A stretch of 64,000 bases of DNA from Armillaria gallica (Eukaryota; Basidiomycota; Agaricomycetes; Agaricales; Physalacriaceae), in the NCBI GenBank assembly GCA_037576215.1, contig JBANDB010000003.1, positions 248,001 through 312,000 of the forward strand, given 5' to 3'. A program made the position numbers and the translations under genes. The first letter of the stretch is position 1, and every line of letters begins with the position of its first letter. The notes beneath the pieces were generated by a model, which worked only from the letters and a program-made list of their open reading frames with translations, was not told the origin of the DNA and searched no databases. Below, piece after piece: positions 49,644 through 62,413 of this stretch.

Positions 49644-51580
49644 ATGAACCATGGTCTCTTTGGTATGTATTTTGTCTTCCTTTCGATGAATTGACAGTCA
49701 TATTGCAATGACTAGATGAAACATTCATCCAGCGGTTGATGCGATGGCAGCGGACGAAGAGATTGGTTGTTACGGAATGGTGGGATGAATGGTTAAAGCT
49801 TTCATTTGTATCTTGGTGCTATGATAACGGTAAGGCCTTCTGTATGTCATATTTTCAGAGGAAGCTAAATAAATCAGTGCGAAAAAGTCCACCGATATAT
49901 CACAAACGTCCCGATCTTCCCGAGATTACACTCTCTGCCTTCGCTGAGACGGGCCGTGTGGGATTGTCCATTCCAGTGCTGAATCAACGATCCTACACTG
50001 GGAGTAGACCAGTTATATCATCTTCTCTTGCCGACACTCGCTGCGCTGACCTCGGTATCGATGAACTTTTAGAAAAGCTTAATGCGACCCTTGGCACATC
50101 TTATTCTCTGGGATCTAAAATCCTTCGTTTCTTCGGGATAGCACAATCAAACAGTCTACATTCGATTCTTGAACCGTTCATTGAACGAAACGACGACTTT
50201 GGAACAGCCTATGCACATTTGCGGCCCTACTGGTATGACTATGACGTCGCCACTATCAAACAGAAATTGCGCGCCGGCGAAGAGGAAGACGCGACGATGC
50301 GACGAAAGGTGCTTGTCGACGGCAGGATCACCGAGCGGGATGTGCCCCCTCGTCGTGTTTGGGACCTGTATGCCAATCGAGTGGTTCCATATTGGGTTGC
50401 GCGCCGATATTCATGGGCGATATCACATGCGTGGGTCGCCGAGAAGGAACGCGTGGATGTGATGACACCCATTAACGGATATGAGTGGCCAGTGCCTATG
50501 CCGAACGACGGCAACCTTGATCTCATCCGCATTGAGATGTTGAACGCAAGGCATAGATCTGCACCGGACTTTCAAGCAGAATATGCCTGGCTCGATATTC
50601 TGTGTTTGCGGCAGCAAGGTGGGAGGGGCGAGCATCTGCGCCTGGAAGAGTGGAAACTCGACGTCCCCACCATCGGATCCGTTTATCAACAATGGTCGGT
50701 GGTGTGCTACTTCAACGGGCTGGGTCGTCCACTGCGTTTGGCACTTGGCGACTTGGAGAGTGATCGGAGTTGGTTTCGACGTGCGTGGACGCTACAGGAG
50801 ATCACTGGAGACGCAATCATTGGGGGGGAGACTGGCAATGATGCCATGGAAAGCGAGGTGCAAAGAAGGTTCGATGAACAGCTGTTGTCGTTGCGGGAGA
50901 TACGACAGCGGGACATGACTCTGGAAATTGTGGCGCAGATGCAGCATCGCGTGTCAACAAAACCTCTGGATAAAGTCGCAGGGTTGGTATACCTTCTCAG
51001 GACGCATTCTATTCCAATATACGACGCTGAACAGTCGGGTGTGGATGCATGGGAAGTTCTTATGGATGCCATGGTACCTTGGAATCGCGCAGAGTCGTTC
51101 TTCTATTATCCTGAGCCTGGGAATGGAAAGAAGCGTTGGCGACCGTCATGGCAGCAAGTAATGGCGAACAAGATTGTCGTTCCTGATTCGCATCCTTGGC
51201 CGGGAAAAGTCGGTCAAACGGAGGATACAGGCACCGACTGGTATGAAGCTTACTGTATTCAGTCAGCAGATGTGCGGGGTTTAAGTCAAGTCCCAACGGA
51301 AGAGAACCCTCGTCAAGGACAACTGATCTTCAAGGATCCCGCCGGATCCCCTCACACTTTGCAAATTGTGGCTGACCACGCGTACCCCATACCTGATAGT
51401 TCATATACACTCATAGGCTGCAGCGGCATGTTATCTCCAAATTTATATCACTGGGCAGTCGGGCAGCTAAGAGAGGATGGGAAGTTTGAGAAATTGTCGG
51501 TTTTCAGCTCGGCGGATGATGAACAAGTGAGACCTAGCGAACTCGGACTTGAAAATAAAGTTAAAATGATTCTTTGTTGA
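49644..51580 (+). CDS. HET-domain protein 3
   Basis: Three-exon model: 49644-49662, 49716-49807 and 49859-51580, about 610 residues, in frame throughout. HET motifs are AISHAWVAEKER, YAWLDILCLRQ, DVPTIGSVY and WFRRAWTLQE. Compared with HET1 and HET2 it has an insertion of about ten residues before YAWLD (ARHRSAPDFQ). C-terminal conserved segments KPLDKVAGLVYLL and DAWEVLMDAM are present. Proposed role in non-self recognition or cell death is family knowledge, not shown here. Confidence 0.86.
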
Positions 51581-52903
51581 ATTACGGGCTCGGGTTCATA
51601 ACTTCTACATAATCAATAATGCATGAGGAGCGATGAGGAGTGCTGGTTGACCGCGATTCTTAGGGAAGCAATCAAGCTAAGCGGTGATATGAAATGACAC
51701 AACGATGAGAGAATACTAAACGATTCATGGTCGAAACAGCAGATGCATCCCGTCTTGAATAACACCGGTTGTTCACCCGTAGCTAACGCGACAGTCCACT
51801 AAGGACTTGGCCCTCCAAATAACAGGAATCGGATTTCCCTGCTTCATACTCGAAAGACCAAGCGAAGTTGCAAAAACTCTGAGGCTTTCAACAGGAAGCA
51901 TAATGATATGCCAAGGCCGTTTCGCACGTAGTCAGTGGAAGGAGACTTGATATGACCGATTCAGACCGAACCCAGTAAGTTAAAAGTCGAACCCATCCAC
52001 AACGGAATCTGTTTTTGCTCAGTCATGACTGGGACCCGAATTTGAACACATATTTAGAAAGAATTCAGTGGTATACAGCAATGTCAGTATTAGACGATCT
52101 TTGCTTTCCCGTAAATATGCGAATGGTATGGCAGAATGATGAATCGCCACGAGACACAGACCAACGCAGCGTCGTCAGTGAAATCATTTCAACTATTCTA
52201 TGGCAAGAGCAACGGGAACGGCAAGCATCAAGGCAAAGGCGACGCAAGCTAGCAATATTTCCTTTGCACCAGCCTTAGGTGCCTCGAATTCTGGCATGGC
52301 TTTGATATCTTCCGATCCATGTCAGCCGACGTCCACATAAGTCAGCGCCTACGCACAAAATTCGTTAAATTGACTCTCTTCGACACCCGGGCTGATGATC
52401 TCATCGACTTCTTTATGGGTGAGCCATCTTTAATGAAGTGAGCATAAGTGTGAGGTGGATTCTCACCTGGTTGCATGATAGCGAGGAATGAAAGAAAGTT
52501 GGGGCACTGTTTTGATCGCATTGACAGCGGTTCATTATTCCAGGTAGATTGACACGTACTCGGGGTCCGGTGCTGGCTTCATGAACACCCTGACCAGGGT
52601 GATGGAAAGAAAACAAAGGAAACGACGGTTACTTAGCATGATCTCTCGAAGGTGAGAAAAGCACGTTCAGTATAATAGAGAGAGAACCTATCGGGATCGA
52701 AGTAACGCTTTGATTTCAAGGATGCCGCCGTCGAGAACCCAATCGACAGCTCCCGCGGCCCAAAACACCTACCTCGTTCCCGGAAATTTGTGCCGGACGT
52801 ATCACGCCACGGAGAAAACACATGTTAAAAGAATACTGATTCCAGGTAAACAATAATGCCAGCGAATAACGTGCTAATCATCAATACGGAAAAGAATGAG
52901 TCA
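51581..52903. other. Intergenic between HET3 and Argonaute remnant
   Basis: A plus-strand frame at 52015-52278 (contains WDPNLNTYLERIQWY and SVVSEIISTILWQEQ) is coding-like but unassigned. Nothing else recognised. Confidence 0.35.
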
Positions 52904-55900
52904 CTATTGCGACCTCATCAGTATGGTACAAATAAGAAGATCGACGAATACACCCACCTGGAAGTACATCCGCTTCCTCTGCTCCCCGTGCACTGGCTTG
53001 AAGAACTTGCGATACTTTTCAAGTATCTCCGCTGGTGTTCCCGAACCTGCGTCCGAAGAAGCGCTCCAATCCTCCTCTGTTCCAAGGTGCGAGTCGGAAG
53101 AGAAGTGGTTGTTTGCCCTGGAGCAGACCGCGTCCGCGTCTGGGCATATCCAGAATTAAGCAGGACGATAGGATGATAGCAAAGAAACTGACAATAAACC
53201 GGTGCCGGAATGGAGACCACCCGGGTCGACCTAGCATATACGTAGCACAGAGCGTTGGTGAGGCTTTGAAGGTCATCCGGACTATAAGGGAGGGGATATT
53301 AAGTCAGTCGGACCCTAGAGGACTTCCGAAGACGCACATAATTTTATTCTCCTGATATATGCGGAAAATGGTCAGCAATAAACAACCATGAACAACATGA
53401 GGTACTTACTTCATGAAGAACTTTAAAACTGAAGTCACTGCAAATATATGAGATACCAGAAGAAACGATTGAGACTTACCGAGTAATGAGTGGGCCGACT
53501 AGTTCCTAACAACCCTCCATGACTTTGGAGATAGAAGTCGAATTCAGTAGGATGACCGACACCTCGGTCTACGACGGTGCCTGCGAGACAGTTCTCAGAT
53601 CTGTCTGCAGGGCCGGACTCCATCGAAATTTGCTGGCTGAGCTGTAAATACAGGTCTCACAATGATGTAGACGAGATAGCATCGCGAGAACTTGGAAGGG
53701 GAGGCGAGGTCGAATACAGATTTGGACACGTTCTACCCTGCACAAAATGTAGCCCGTGACGACGCTCGAATGGTGAAGCAGGACCTAAAATTCGGCAATC
53801 GCGTGAAGAGATGGTACATTCGCCGAGGCCTGATTTTGACATAATTGAAGTAGCGAATGAATCAATCCTTCCAACGAGAGGAGAGGATACATCTATTAAT
53901 GACGGATAGGAACAGTTCCCGAGACCCCCAGTCATGCGAGTTCTGAATGAATACAGTCATCCCCGAAACGGAATGATACCGCACATATCACCGACCCCAA
54001 TTTCGCATCGAAAAAGACTCTTTGTTCATCAATATGCTACCAACAAAGCATCCCGGGAGAGATAGCCTTAAGCCTGGAGCTAATATGCCTGCTTGAGAGA
54101 CTCTGTGATGTCTGGACCTTTTGATTCGAGTTGTTGTGCTTCCGTAAGAGTATTGACTGAGGGAGTTACCTGACCAGGATGCTGTACGTTCACTTACCGT
54201 CAGAAGATGTACGGTATGACCACATCCCAGAGTGTAAGAGGTCAGGATGTAGATTCAGATCTTACATGCTCTCGTATCCAAATACTTCGTCAATAACTCT
54301 GCTAAAGCGGCGGAGAAAGGTTCCGTGATAATGGCCAACTCGGGTGAGAAAGCCAGGGAAACTCCTACGCTTTCCCTCCAAGCCCGGAAAGCATCCCAGC
54401 TGAATAACATTCCCGAACGTACCGAAGAGGTGCACGAAACTAGATTCGTGGTTTACCCTCAGGCGGTGAAACGGGATCAGGACATTTAGGGTCCGAATTT
54501 CGTGTTGTTAGCATCTGCTTCTGTGAGACAGCTCAAGAAGAAAGGCACAGGTGTCAGTACTACCTCCTGAACGAGTTAACGCGCATGTTATCGTGCCTCG
54601 CCTCGAGATCTTCGAACCTGACCCGCTGGGATGCGATAGGGACTTTTCCTGCCTTGGCGCGAATTCCTAGTAAAATTTACAAAATTGGAGGAAATGATGA
54701 GGGGTATATGGGACACCCTGCCCGAGTCAAGCTCACGATGGGCGGCAGCGTTAAACACGGGGATCTAAAGAAGCATCAACTACAATCGATGCAATGCTGT
54801 GGCCTCTTTTGATAGAAATAAAGCGAATACGGGAAAAACCTGATCATACAAGGTATCAATAAAGGTAAAATAAAATAAAAGCCATTCCTACCGGATTTGA
54901 TGACGTTTTCCAACGATAATGAATGTTATCTTGGCGTCGACTGCAAGTGCTTTCCATGCAGCTATTCGTAAAGGACGCAATGAGAGGCGCTTCAGGATAC
55001 TACCACGTGCTGCATACCTTTCAGTGCAGCGAGTTCTATTGATAAGAATATGATTAATAGATCACGACAACGTCGCACGGGGTTTGAATACCAGTACCGA
55101 GAACCTCCTTGAACTGTCCCTCGGAAACACCGTCTAAATGATTCAGTGGACATGACAAACATCCGAGCAAAACTCTCTTACCGCGGTAAACAATTATGCA
55201 CTCGGGCTTGACCTGCGCCGTTCTCTCTACGTTCTTGTGGTAGTCAGAATAATCCTGGATCAACTCCTAAACATCTTGCGGCTCAATGTACCATGGACAA
55301 AAAAACCGGCCGAACTGACCTTGCACATAGACTGGAAATCCTCAATGATCTCCTGTCGTCCTTTCTGAACTTGCATCTCTAGCAAAAACAAACGTCAACA
55401 AGATATAGCCAACTAGAAGTCTCGGGCGTACTGGCGTAGTATTTTGATGTATGAGAATCAACACTACCGACTGCAGCCGTAAACGACGGACGATCGTTCG
55501 CCCGAGGAAGGGGATACATAACATTCGCACCTGATGGAAGATAAGCAGTGTCGACAGTCCTGGAAAAGAACTTACCGATGATCATTGTTGGTTGCAGTAC
55601 ATCCGTCAGAGCAGGCACAGATTCTGGCGATGGGATGACGTCAATCCCTCCGAGCTTGACGTTCAGCCTACAAAATGTTGAGCATAAGAGTCTACACAGT
55701 CATTCTGCTTACTTCAGGCAAACGTTCGCAAAGTATTGAGGTTTGGCGGAGAAGCATTTGCCCGCAAGCATACATTGCGTAGGAATACCCACCTAGAGGA
55801 CAGCATCAGACTGAGATTGATGGAAGTTTGATAGAAAGATCTTACAACACAATCACAGAAACTGAGTAACAAAGTTAGGTGTCTTAGAGATGAAGGGAAG

Positions 55901-56639
55901 CAAGGGACTTACTGTTTTAACCTGTTGTACACATGAGTCGCATTCACCGGCAGGATGGCGACAATCAGAGTAGGCTTGTCTCTGGCTGCATCGACAAGAG
56001 CGTCCTCGATCGCACCCTGGCTATTGAACCACGTCGTTCGGGGCTTATCATTAATCTGGATACCTATAGTGCAATGACAATGAGAGAGTAAGTTTTCGAA
56101 AAAATATTGTACGTACCAAGTTTACGACACGCATCAGTAAAGGCCTTCGTCGTTTGGAGGCACTGCGCCTCATTAAATCTCATCTTCTGCTCGAAAATGA
56201 ACAACGACCACTTTAGGATAGCTTTGGATTCATAAAAAAGCATGTCAATCCTGTAGTCGGGTTAGTTCCAAAGAAGTTGGAAAGGCCGAGCCGGGGTTAC
56301 ATATTCCATGTCCCATTGTTAGGTGTCTGTAAACCAAAAAATAGCGGTCAGGATCGTCGACAGCAATTTAAACGCGTAGCGTACGATTGTCTTTTGACGA
56401 CTCTTTCTACCATATACCAAAACGGGCGGAGCCAAGAAGGGGTTCCGTCGAGGTTACAGTCATTCCAAAATGGCGAACATAGTCTGATTGGCCATACGCC
56501 AGAACATATGATGGGTCCCGGTCACCAGTCAAGCACTGCGCTCATGGATATCCAGTTAGAGCAGCAAACGTATGATAACAGCCGAAGAAAGAAAACTCAC
56601 CTTAGTCTGCTGGTCAGTGCGATTGATTACTGCGCTCAT
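52904..56639 (-). pseudogene. Argonaute remnant (MID-PIWI, no N/PAZ), altered catalytic site
   Basis: RNA-silencing effector family. First exon MSAVINRTDQQTK (ATG 56639) is followed by VRHFGMTVTSTEP (about 56490), TPNNGTWNM (56320), MID/PIWI pieces AILKWSLFIFEQKMRF, GIPTQC, NVKLGGIDVIPSPESV, GANVMYP...NDRPSFTAAVGSVDSH (55500), ECIIVYR+DGVSEGQF, KITFIIVGKRHQIRFFP (54930-54838), [19 protein letters not shown] (53590), [46 protein letters not shown] and FKPVHGEQRKRMYFQ, stop at 52904. N and PAZ domains are missing. The first catalytic Asp (usual GADVSHP) reads Asn. A frame break lies near 56420, one junction near 53450 is unresolved, and 1.1 kb of other sequence separates RFFP from the next exon. 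The later Asp residues (DGVSEG, YYADAV) remain. Confidence 0.82.
53640..54790 (-). other. Unassigned coding-like exons inside the Argonaute remnant
   Basis: Minus-strand pieces SWDAFRAWRESVGVSLAFSP then ELAIITEPFSAALAELLTKY (54400-54265), KQMLTTRNSDPKCPDPV (54535-54480) and EAQQLESKGPDITESLKQAY (54150-54088) have coding character and nearby splice-like sites. They do not belong to Argonaute. They may be an inserted gene fragment; no termini or target duplication were found. Confidence 0.3.
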
Positions 56640-56684
56640 GACGAAATGATGGGTTTACCGCCGGTTTCACTGGGTTCCCACGGC

Positions 56685-56925
56685 AGTTATCTGCCAGTTA
56701 TCTGCCATGCCCATACTGGGCAGGTGGGCCCCACGACTTCAACAATTTATTTTGAGGTCGTTTCTTCTTTGGTCCTCATAAATCTTGTATATATAAATTG
56801 AATATATTCATATAAACCTTGGAGTAAAATTTTGTGGCTCAAAACGCGATGAGGATGACGCTATTCACTCAAGACGCAATTCCCCGCCAAAGTTATCTGC
56901 CATCAGCCCCTATAGTTATCTGCCA
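56685..56925 (+). repeat. Four AGTTATCTGCCA subterminal repeats
   Basis: Exact 12-mers at 56685-56696, 56696-56707, 56891-56902 and 56914-56925, all in the same orientation near the left end. Candidate transposase-binding or promoter elements (inference). Confidence 0.75.
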
Positions 56926-57136
56926 TGAGGCCGAGTTTCGCCCGCACGACCGTTCTTTCTTTACTCCCGTCGCGTATTCTGTCCCTATAGTCGTGTTGCT
57001 TAGCTGCTACTATTGTAGTAACATCTGTGTCAGTCTGGTATGTTATTTTTGTGATATAATGTGGTGCACATGCTGAAAGAACTTCTTTTTATAAATAGCT
57101 CGCATTTTTTTAATTTGAAGCTCTATTTCCTGCAGT

Positions 57137-60100
57137 ATGGCACGTCCAAGCGGTGTGAAGGATGGCCCAAGACCGGAAAATGCTCCAAGGCGAGGACGGC
57201 CACCAAAACCACGAGATATTCCATCCCAGGAGGAAAATGGTCAGTATGTCTCATTCTGGAGTTTAAATATTCTACTCACTGTATGCGACATCTGTAGACT
57301 CGGATGCTGACGACGAATACGAATTTGATGATGAGGAGTACTCAGAGGAGTTTTTGAGGCGTCTGGATAAGGCTGAAAGCGATGCTATAGCCAGTAAGTT
57401 GATTCTCCTTTCAATTTCGGAGTTTTTCATGATTTTCTGGCTGCCTCTTAATGCAGAGCTCAAGCGATTGGAAGCAGAAGCAGACGCCCGCAAGAAACGT
57501 CTTGCAGACCTACAGAAGGCCGCAAATCATCCGCTTAGCTGTACGGACTATTTTTTTTCCGTTGCAACATAGGATACTCATATTCTCCTATAGAACCGTT
57601 CTTTAATCCACTTGCAGGACCCCTCTCTGATGCGGCAAGTGATGAGGATGAGGACCTGGACTCCGAAAACGAAGCCGAGACCCCACGCATCAGTCGCAAT
57701 ACTGGGAATGAGCCAGGGGCACAAAGCCATAACATAAATGACAAACCTGGAGGTATGTCGCACCTTCAAAGTTTCCTTGTTAAAAAATTGACACGTTTTT
57801 CACTAGCGTGGTTCACTAAGCCGAAATATATGCAAGATTGGCTGTACCGGTACTTTGCTACGGTTATACACCCGCTTATCCACAATAAAAATGGCGGCAA
57901 GATCCTGCTTGCACCGCCAACATTCACAGAGTCTGAACCTTATGCCCCGCCAACACTCTGGATCCGTTCTCCGGAACCAGTCATGTCTCTGTCTGTGCAT
58001 CGGTTTGAGCCCACCCTTCTCTTCCGCCCACATGTCTTGCTTTGGCTTGTACATTTCTTTGTCGACATATTATCCTGTCCCAAATGCGGAAAACCACTTG
58101 AAAAGAATGGCGCGCTGCCACCTCGTCGTGTTGTAGACCTTGAAGATTCATTCTACATTGTCGCATGGGCATATTATTGCTGGCAGGGCTGCCAAGCACA
58201 TTTTCATGGGTGGAGCCAGCGTCTTCTAAACTCATTACCCACCTATGTGCGTTTGGCTTTTCCTGCTGTGCTCTCGCACAAAATAGGCTTGTCATGCAAT
58301 GTTGTCAGTACTCTCCATGTTGGCAATCAGCATAAGATGGGACCATCTGGTGTTCGCTCACTACTATTCGAAATGCACACCCGTCGATTCAATGTAATAC
58401 AGCTCCAGTATTTAGAGTCAATCTTTGAGCGGCTTCAGACTAGAGAATCAGCCAATGCTGATTTGCGCAATTACTTTGACGCCTCTATGAAAGTCCCTTC
58501 AATTGGGAATTTCAGCGATGTAGATGGCTATGGTGGCTTCATTCCGGGTGAACGCTATCTTGCCGCCATGCTAAATAAAGCTATTGAACGGGATGAAGCT
58601 GATGCCAACCAGCATACATCTTTACTTGAACCAGACCAGCTGGCTATTGACGACTCACACAAGGTCTGTACTTGGTATATTAGTATCTCTATATTTATCT
58701 AAACCATTTTGTTGCAGGTCAACAAGCATATTGCTAAAGTTGAAGGTGTTAATGTCTTTGGCGCAATGTGGACATGCATGACCTCTCGCTATATCCGGTC
58801 ACAAGCATTGACTCTGACTAAGGCTCATGAAGAACATATTGGTCCACTGACAGGAATCTCACAATCCACAAAGCAATATGGGCACAATAACCCATGTATC
58901 ATTTTTTCAGATGATCCTATAAAGGTAAACTTCTATGATCAACCTTGTATCTTTCTAATGCTGCTGTTAGGACAAGCATCTCATAAATTCTGCATTTCCC
59001 ATGTTATCAAAGAATCTCACACCCATTGCTGAGGCTCATGGTTTGATTCCATTTGAGCTGCCATCAACACTGAGTCCAGTTGTTCTTACTACTGCTATGC
59101 TCATCGAGAGTACTCTGTCATCATTAATGGCTCCACTTGATATTGACAAAGATGCTTCTTTGTGCATTAGCTTTGATGCTGAATGGAATGTGTCAAGGAC
59201 TCTTGGAGTCTCTATCATTCAACTCACACCCCACCAGGACCCACCAGAGATTTTTCTGATACCAGTATGATATTTTTCACAAATGCAACTGCTTTGAATT
59301 TTAATCTTTTATGTTTTTAGATTTATCGCTTTGATAAAAAACTTCTCCCACCATCTCTTCTTCGCTTAATGCTATCCAATCGTGTATTCAAGATAGGCTC
59401 AGGCATCAAGGGAGATATGACACGGCTTAAAAAGCAGTTCTCACAGCTCTCAGGAAAGCCAATCATGACCGTTGATCTTAAAGACTATGCCATCCAGCGA
59501 GGTGTCATTCACCGAAAGGATAGTGGGAGTCTTGATGCATTGGTTGAAAAGACATTAGAGAAATATCTCCCAAAGGAGGATGTGGTTCAGAAGAGTGAGT
59601 GCTGGGAAGATGGCAAGCTCAGCTCTGATCTGATTCAGTATGCTGCAACTGATGTTTTTGCATCCCGCTGCATTTTCGAGAAATTATCAGAGTCACCACT
59701 GCTCAACAATGTCACTATTGATACGCCTGCAGGATCTCGCATAGCTCTTCTTATTCAAGAAGGAGGTGAAATCATCGCATATGGGAAAATTTCTGCAGAC
59801 CAATCTTCACCATTCAAGGGTGTTCGTGTCAAGGTCCCAAATCAAAATCGTGTTGTCATTGACATTGACACCCTTCTCAAACCATCTGCTGTGGCTGTAC
59901 TTCACATTGACTATTCAATAACCAATAGCACAGCATCAAAGAATGGCAGGACCAAGCTAGGTGCATTTACTCTTGGGCAGTTGCAAGAGGCATCAATGTC
60001 ATCAAGCTTTTCGATGGTTACACCAACATCTCTCCTAATATTTGACAATCGTAATGTGGTGCGTTATAGTGACATTATTTTCTTTTTATCTTTGCTCAGT

Positions 60101-62413
60101 GAACATCAGCGTGACATTGAAGCCTTGGAATCTTCTGTCAATACACAGGAACCCATGCCATTTATGGAACCTGGACTAGAATCTGACAGCGAGGAATCAG
60201 ACAATCAATCATATCCTCAACAGCTTCAGGAGGACTTCACAGGCGAGTCAAGTACTTTGGCAGCACAGATGTTGCAAGCCAATTATGAAGCATCAGCTGT
60301 ACCTAGAGGTATGGTTTTTACTTCTGTATATTGAACCATATTCTGATATTAATCATTATTCTCAGGCCAAAAACGTACCCATAATTCAAGCATGCGTTTC
60401 TTGAAGAATACAGATGACTCAGGCTTATCCAAACTTCCTGGTCTTGAATTATTCCACCAAATAATCCAGTCTCCACCTGATTCACAATCAACATATCAAA
60501 CTATTAAAAAGGATATCTTTCATGCATTCCAGATGATTCCGACTCCACGTCACCATGGTGCTTGACCAGAATATCTTCATGAGATGCATGATCATCTACT
60601 TCGATGGGATCCTCTCATCCATGAGAAGGTTGATTGTGTCTGTCAAAAATTCTTCAATCTCACCTTTGACGAAATGCTTGCTCAGAATCCCCGGTTTATT
60701 GAAGAGCGAACACCATGCCATGTTCCACCACCTAGTGTTTTAGTCCCATCTCTGCTGCATGTGTTTCAGACTTTCGGAAAGGCTATTGATGCTAAAACTG
60801 GAGCACCACTATTTTCGAAAAAATCATGGGCAAAGGCATATGCCATACTAGACCTGGCTCATGAGGGATATCTCTCTGATAAGAATTGTACTGTATGAGA
60901 AGGCTGGAATTGATCAATATGGGCTGCAGAAGTGGAGATGTACTCGAGGAACAAATAAGGTTGAAGGTGGTCCACACGGTGATATATACAGGAAATTTGG
61001 TGCTCTCCATGGTATGTGATATGAATCATAGGATAAATTTTCTTCAAATCTGACCACATTATACTACAAAGCTGGTCCCCGTCTCACAGTCAACTGTCTA
61101 ACTGATCACCGAACATGGTACAATCTTCAGGTGAAATTAAATAATGTGCAATGTCTTCTGTAACTAAATTCTTATTGCAGGCTTATGCGCAGCATACATG
61201 CAGCATTGACTGGAACTATCATCATGATCTTGGCCTGATCAATTGAACATCATTTCTTCTGAACTATCTCTCTGATACGGTTAAAGGTGCATTGTCCTAT
61301 TCCGATTGGATCAACGGAGACCTTTATGAGAGAACAGCAGAGCAATTCAGGGTATGCTTGTTTCCAGGTATTACTTGGATTCTTTAAGTCTAAGGATGTG
61401 TGTCTAATATTTCTCACTTGTTAGAGTCATTGCGAACTCGCTTTGGTATGGCATCATACAATGATGAAGCTTCCAAGGCATATAAACTCAATGCAAGTAA
61501 CAACTGGCTGTGACAGTGACAGGGCTTAGCTCTGCCTGTTCTTCCTCCAACCACTCAAGAAGCTCGCCGCTACTTCTTTGCTCAGATACGTATCTTCTCT
61601 GTGAAGGCAAGTGCTGATGGCAAAGGCAGAGTTGATTATGAAGCATTTGCTCAGGAATGGAACCGGACGGCAGATGGAACTGAGCGTGTTTATGTCTCTC
61701 CAGAGGTCCTGGCTGCATATTCAAAATCATGGGAGAAAGCAAACAATATCCAAGCAATGATGGACTTGATGTCTGATGGGCTTGAAGAAGTACATCCCAG
61801 CGGTGAAGTATTTGCAGCTGCAGATCTTCCATTCCCAGATTATTTGACTGGAGATGCGTCGTTCACTCATCCAAGTCAAGGGGTTGTTGAAATAGATTCA
61901 GAACAGTCACTCCCTCTGAATTTGTCAATTTCGACGGCTCCTGCTACTTCACATTCTTCCTGGTTTACTGATACACTAATATCTGCCCACCCCACAAGCA
62001 GTGGCCCACCTCAATCCCCTCGATCCCCTGCACCTATCCCTGCTATATTTGATGAGCTTCCTACAAGCCCTCCTCCTCCAATGCCTGCGTCGCATACTGA
62101 ACCGGCCCAAAACCAGCCACTAGGCAAGCCTCAATTGGATTCCCTGTCCATAGTTGTTAGAAATGGCACTTCCAGCAGCCATCAGCACATGGACATGGAA
62201 AGAGAGAGCAAGAAAAGATGTACCGTACCCACAGAGGAGAGGAAACACTGTAAAATCCGTAGTTGTCGATGCTGTCGCAATCAGACTTGCCCTGGAGGTA
62301 ATGACATTTTGCGGTGTCAGATTGCATGCACTGTACCATGCCGATGGTGCGGGAGACTGGATGAATGTCGGGGCGTTGATGGAGGGAAAAAATGCACAGC
62401 ACCCCGGGCTTAA
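57137..62413 (+). pseudogene. Transposase-like protein with inserted DEDDy 3'-5' exonuclease domain (decayed)
   Basis: Exons 57137-57239, 57298-57393, 57457-57540, about 57594-57752, 57807-58663, 58718-58924, 58971-59264, 59321-60307 and further ones. N-terminus has an AT-hook (RRGRPPKP), then acidic and coiled-coil parts. Then a zinc-ribbon domain with CPKCGKPLEKNG and CWQGCQAHFHGW (like DUF6729). Next come LAIDDSHK (about 58650) and IIFSDDP (58905), which fit first and second DDE acidic residues. An RNase D/WRN-type exonuclease follows: FDAEW, GSGIKGDM and YAATD supply D-E-D-D-Y. After it GTNKVEGG (60945) could supply the DDE Glu. A Cys-rich tail ends at 62413. Lesions: TGA at 60563, frameshift near 60880, TGA at 61244, 61511 and 61517, and a doubtful junction near 57594. 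Confidence 0.8.

Noticed and set aside
57541..57572. 32-bp GTACGG...ATAG intron
   Set aside because: Too short compared with all other introns here; the 53-bp alternative fits size but still gives a stop, so the junction was left uncertain.
60065..60105. 41-bp GTGCGT...CTCAG stretch as an intron of the exonuclease protein
   Set aside because: Removing it breaks the reading frame, whereas the retained sequence is open.
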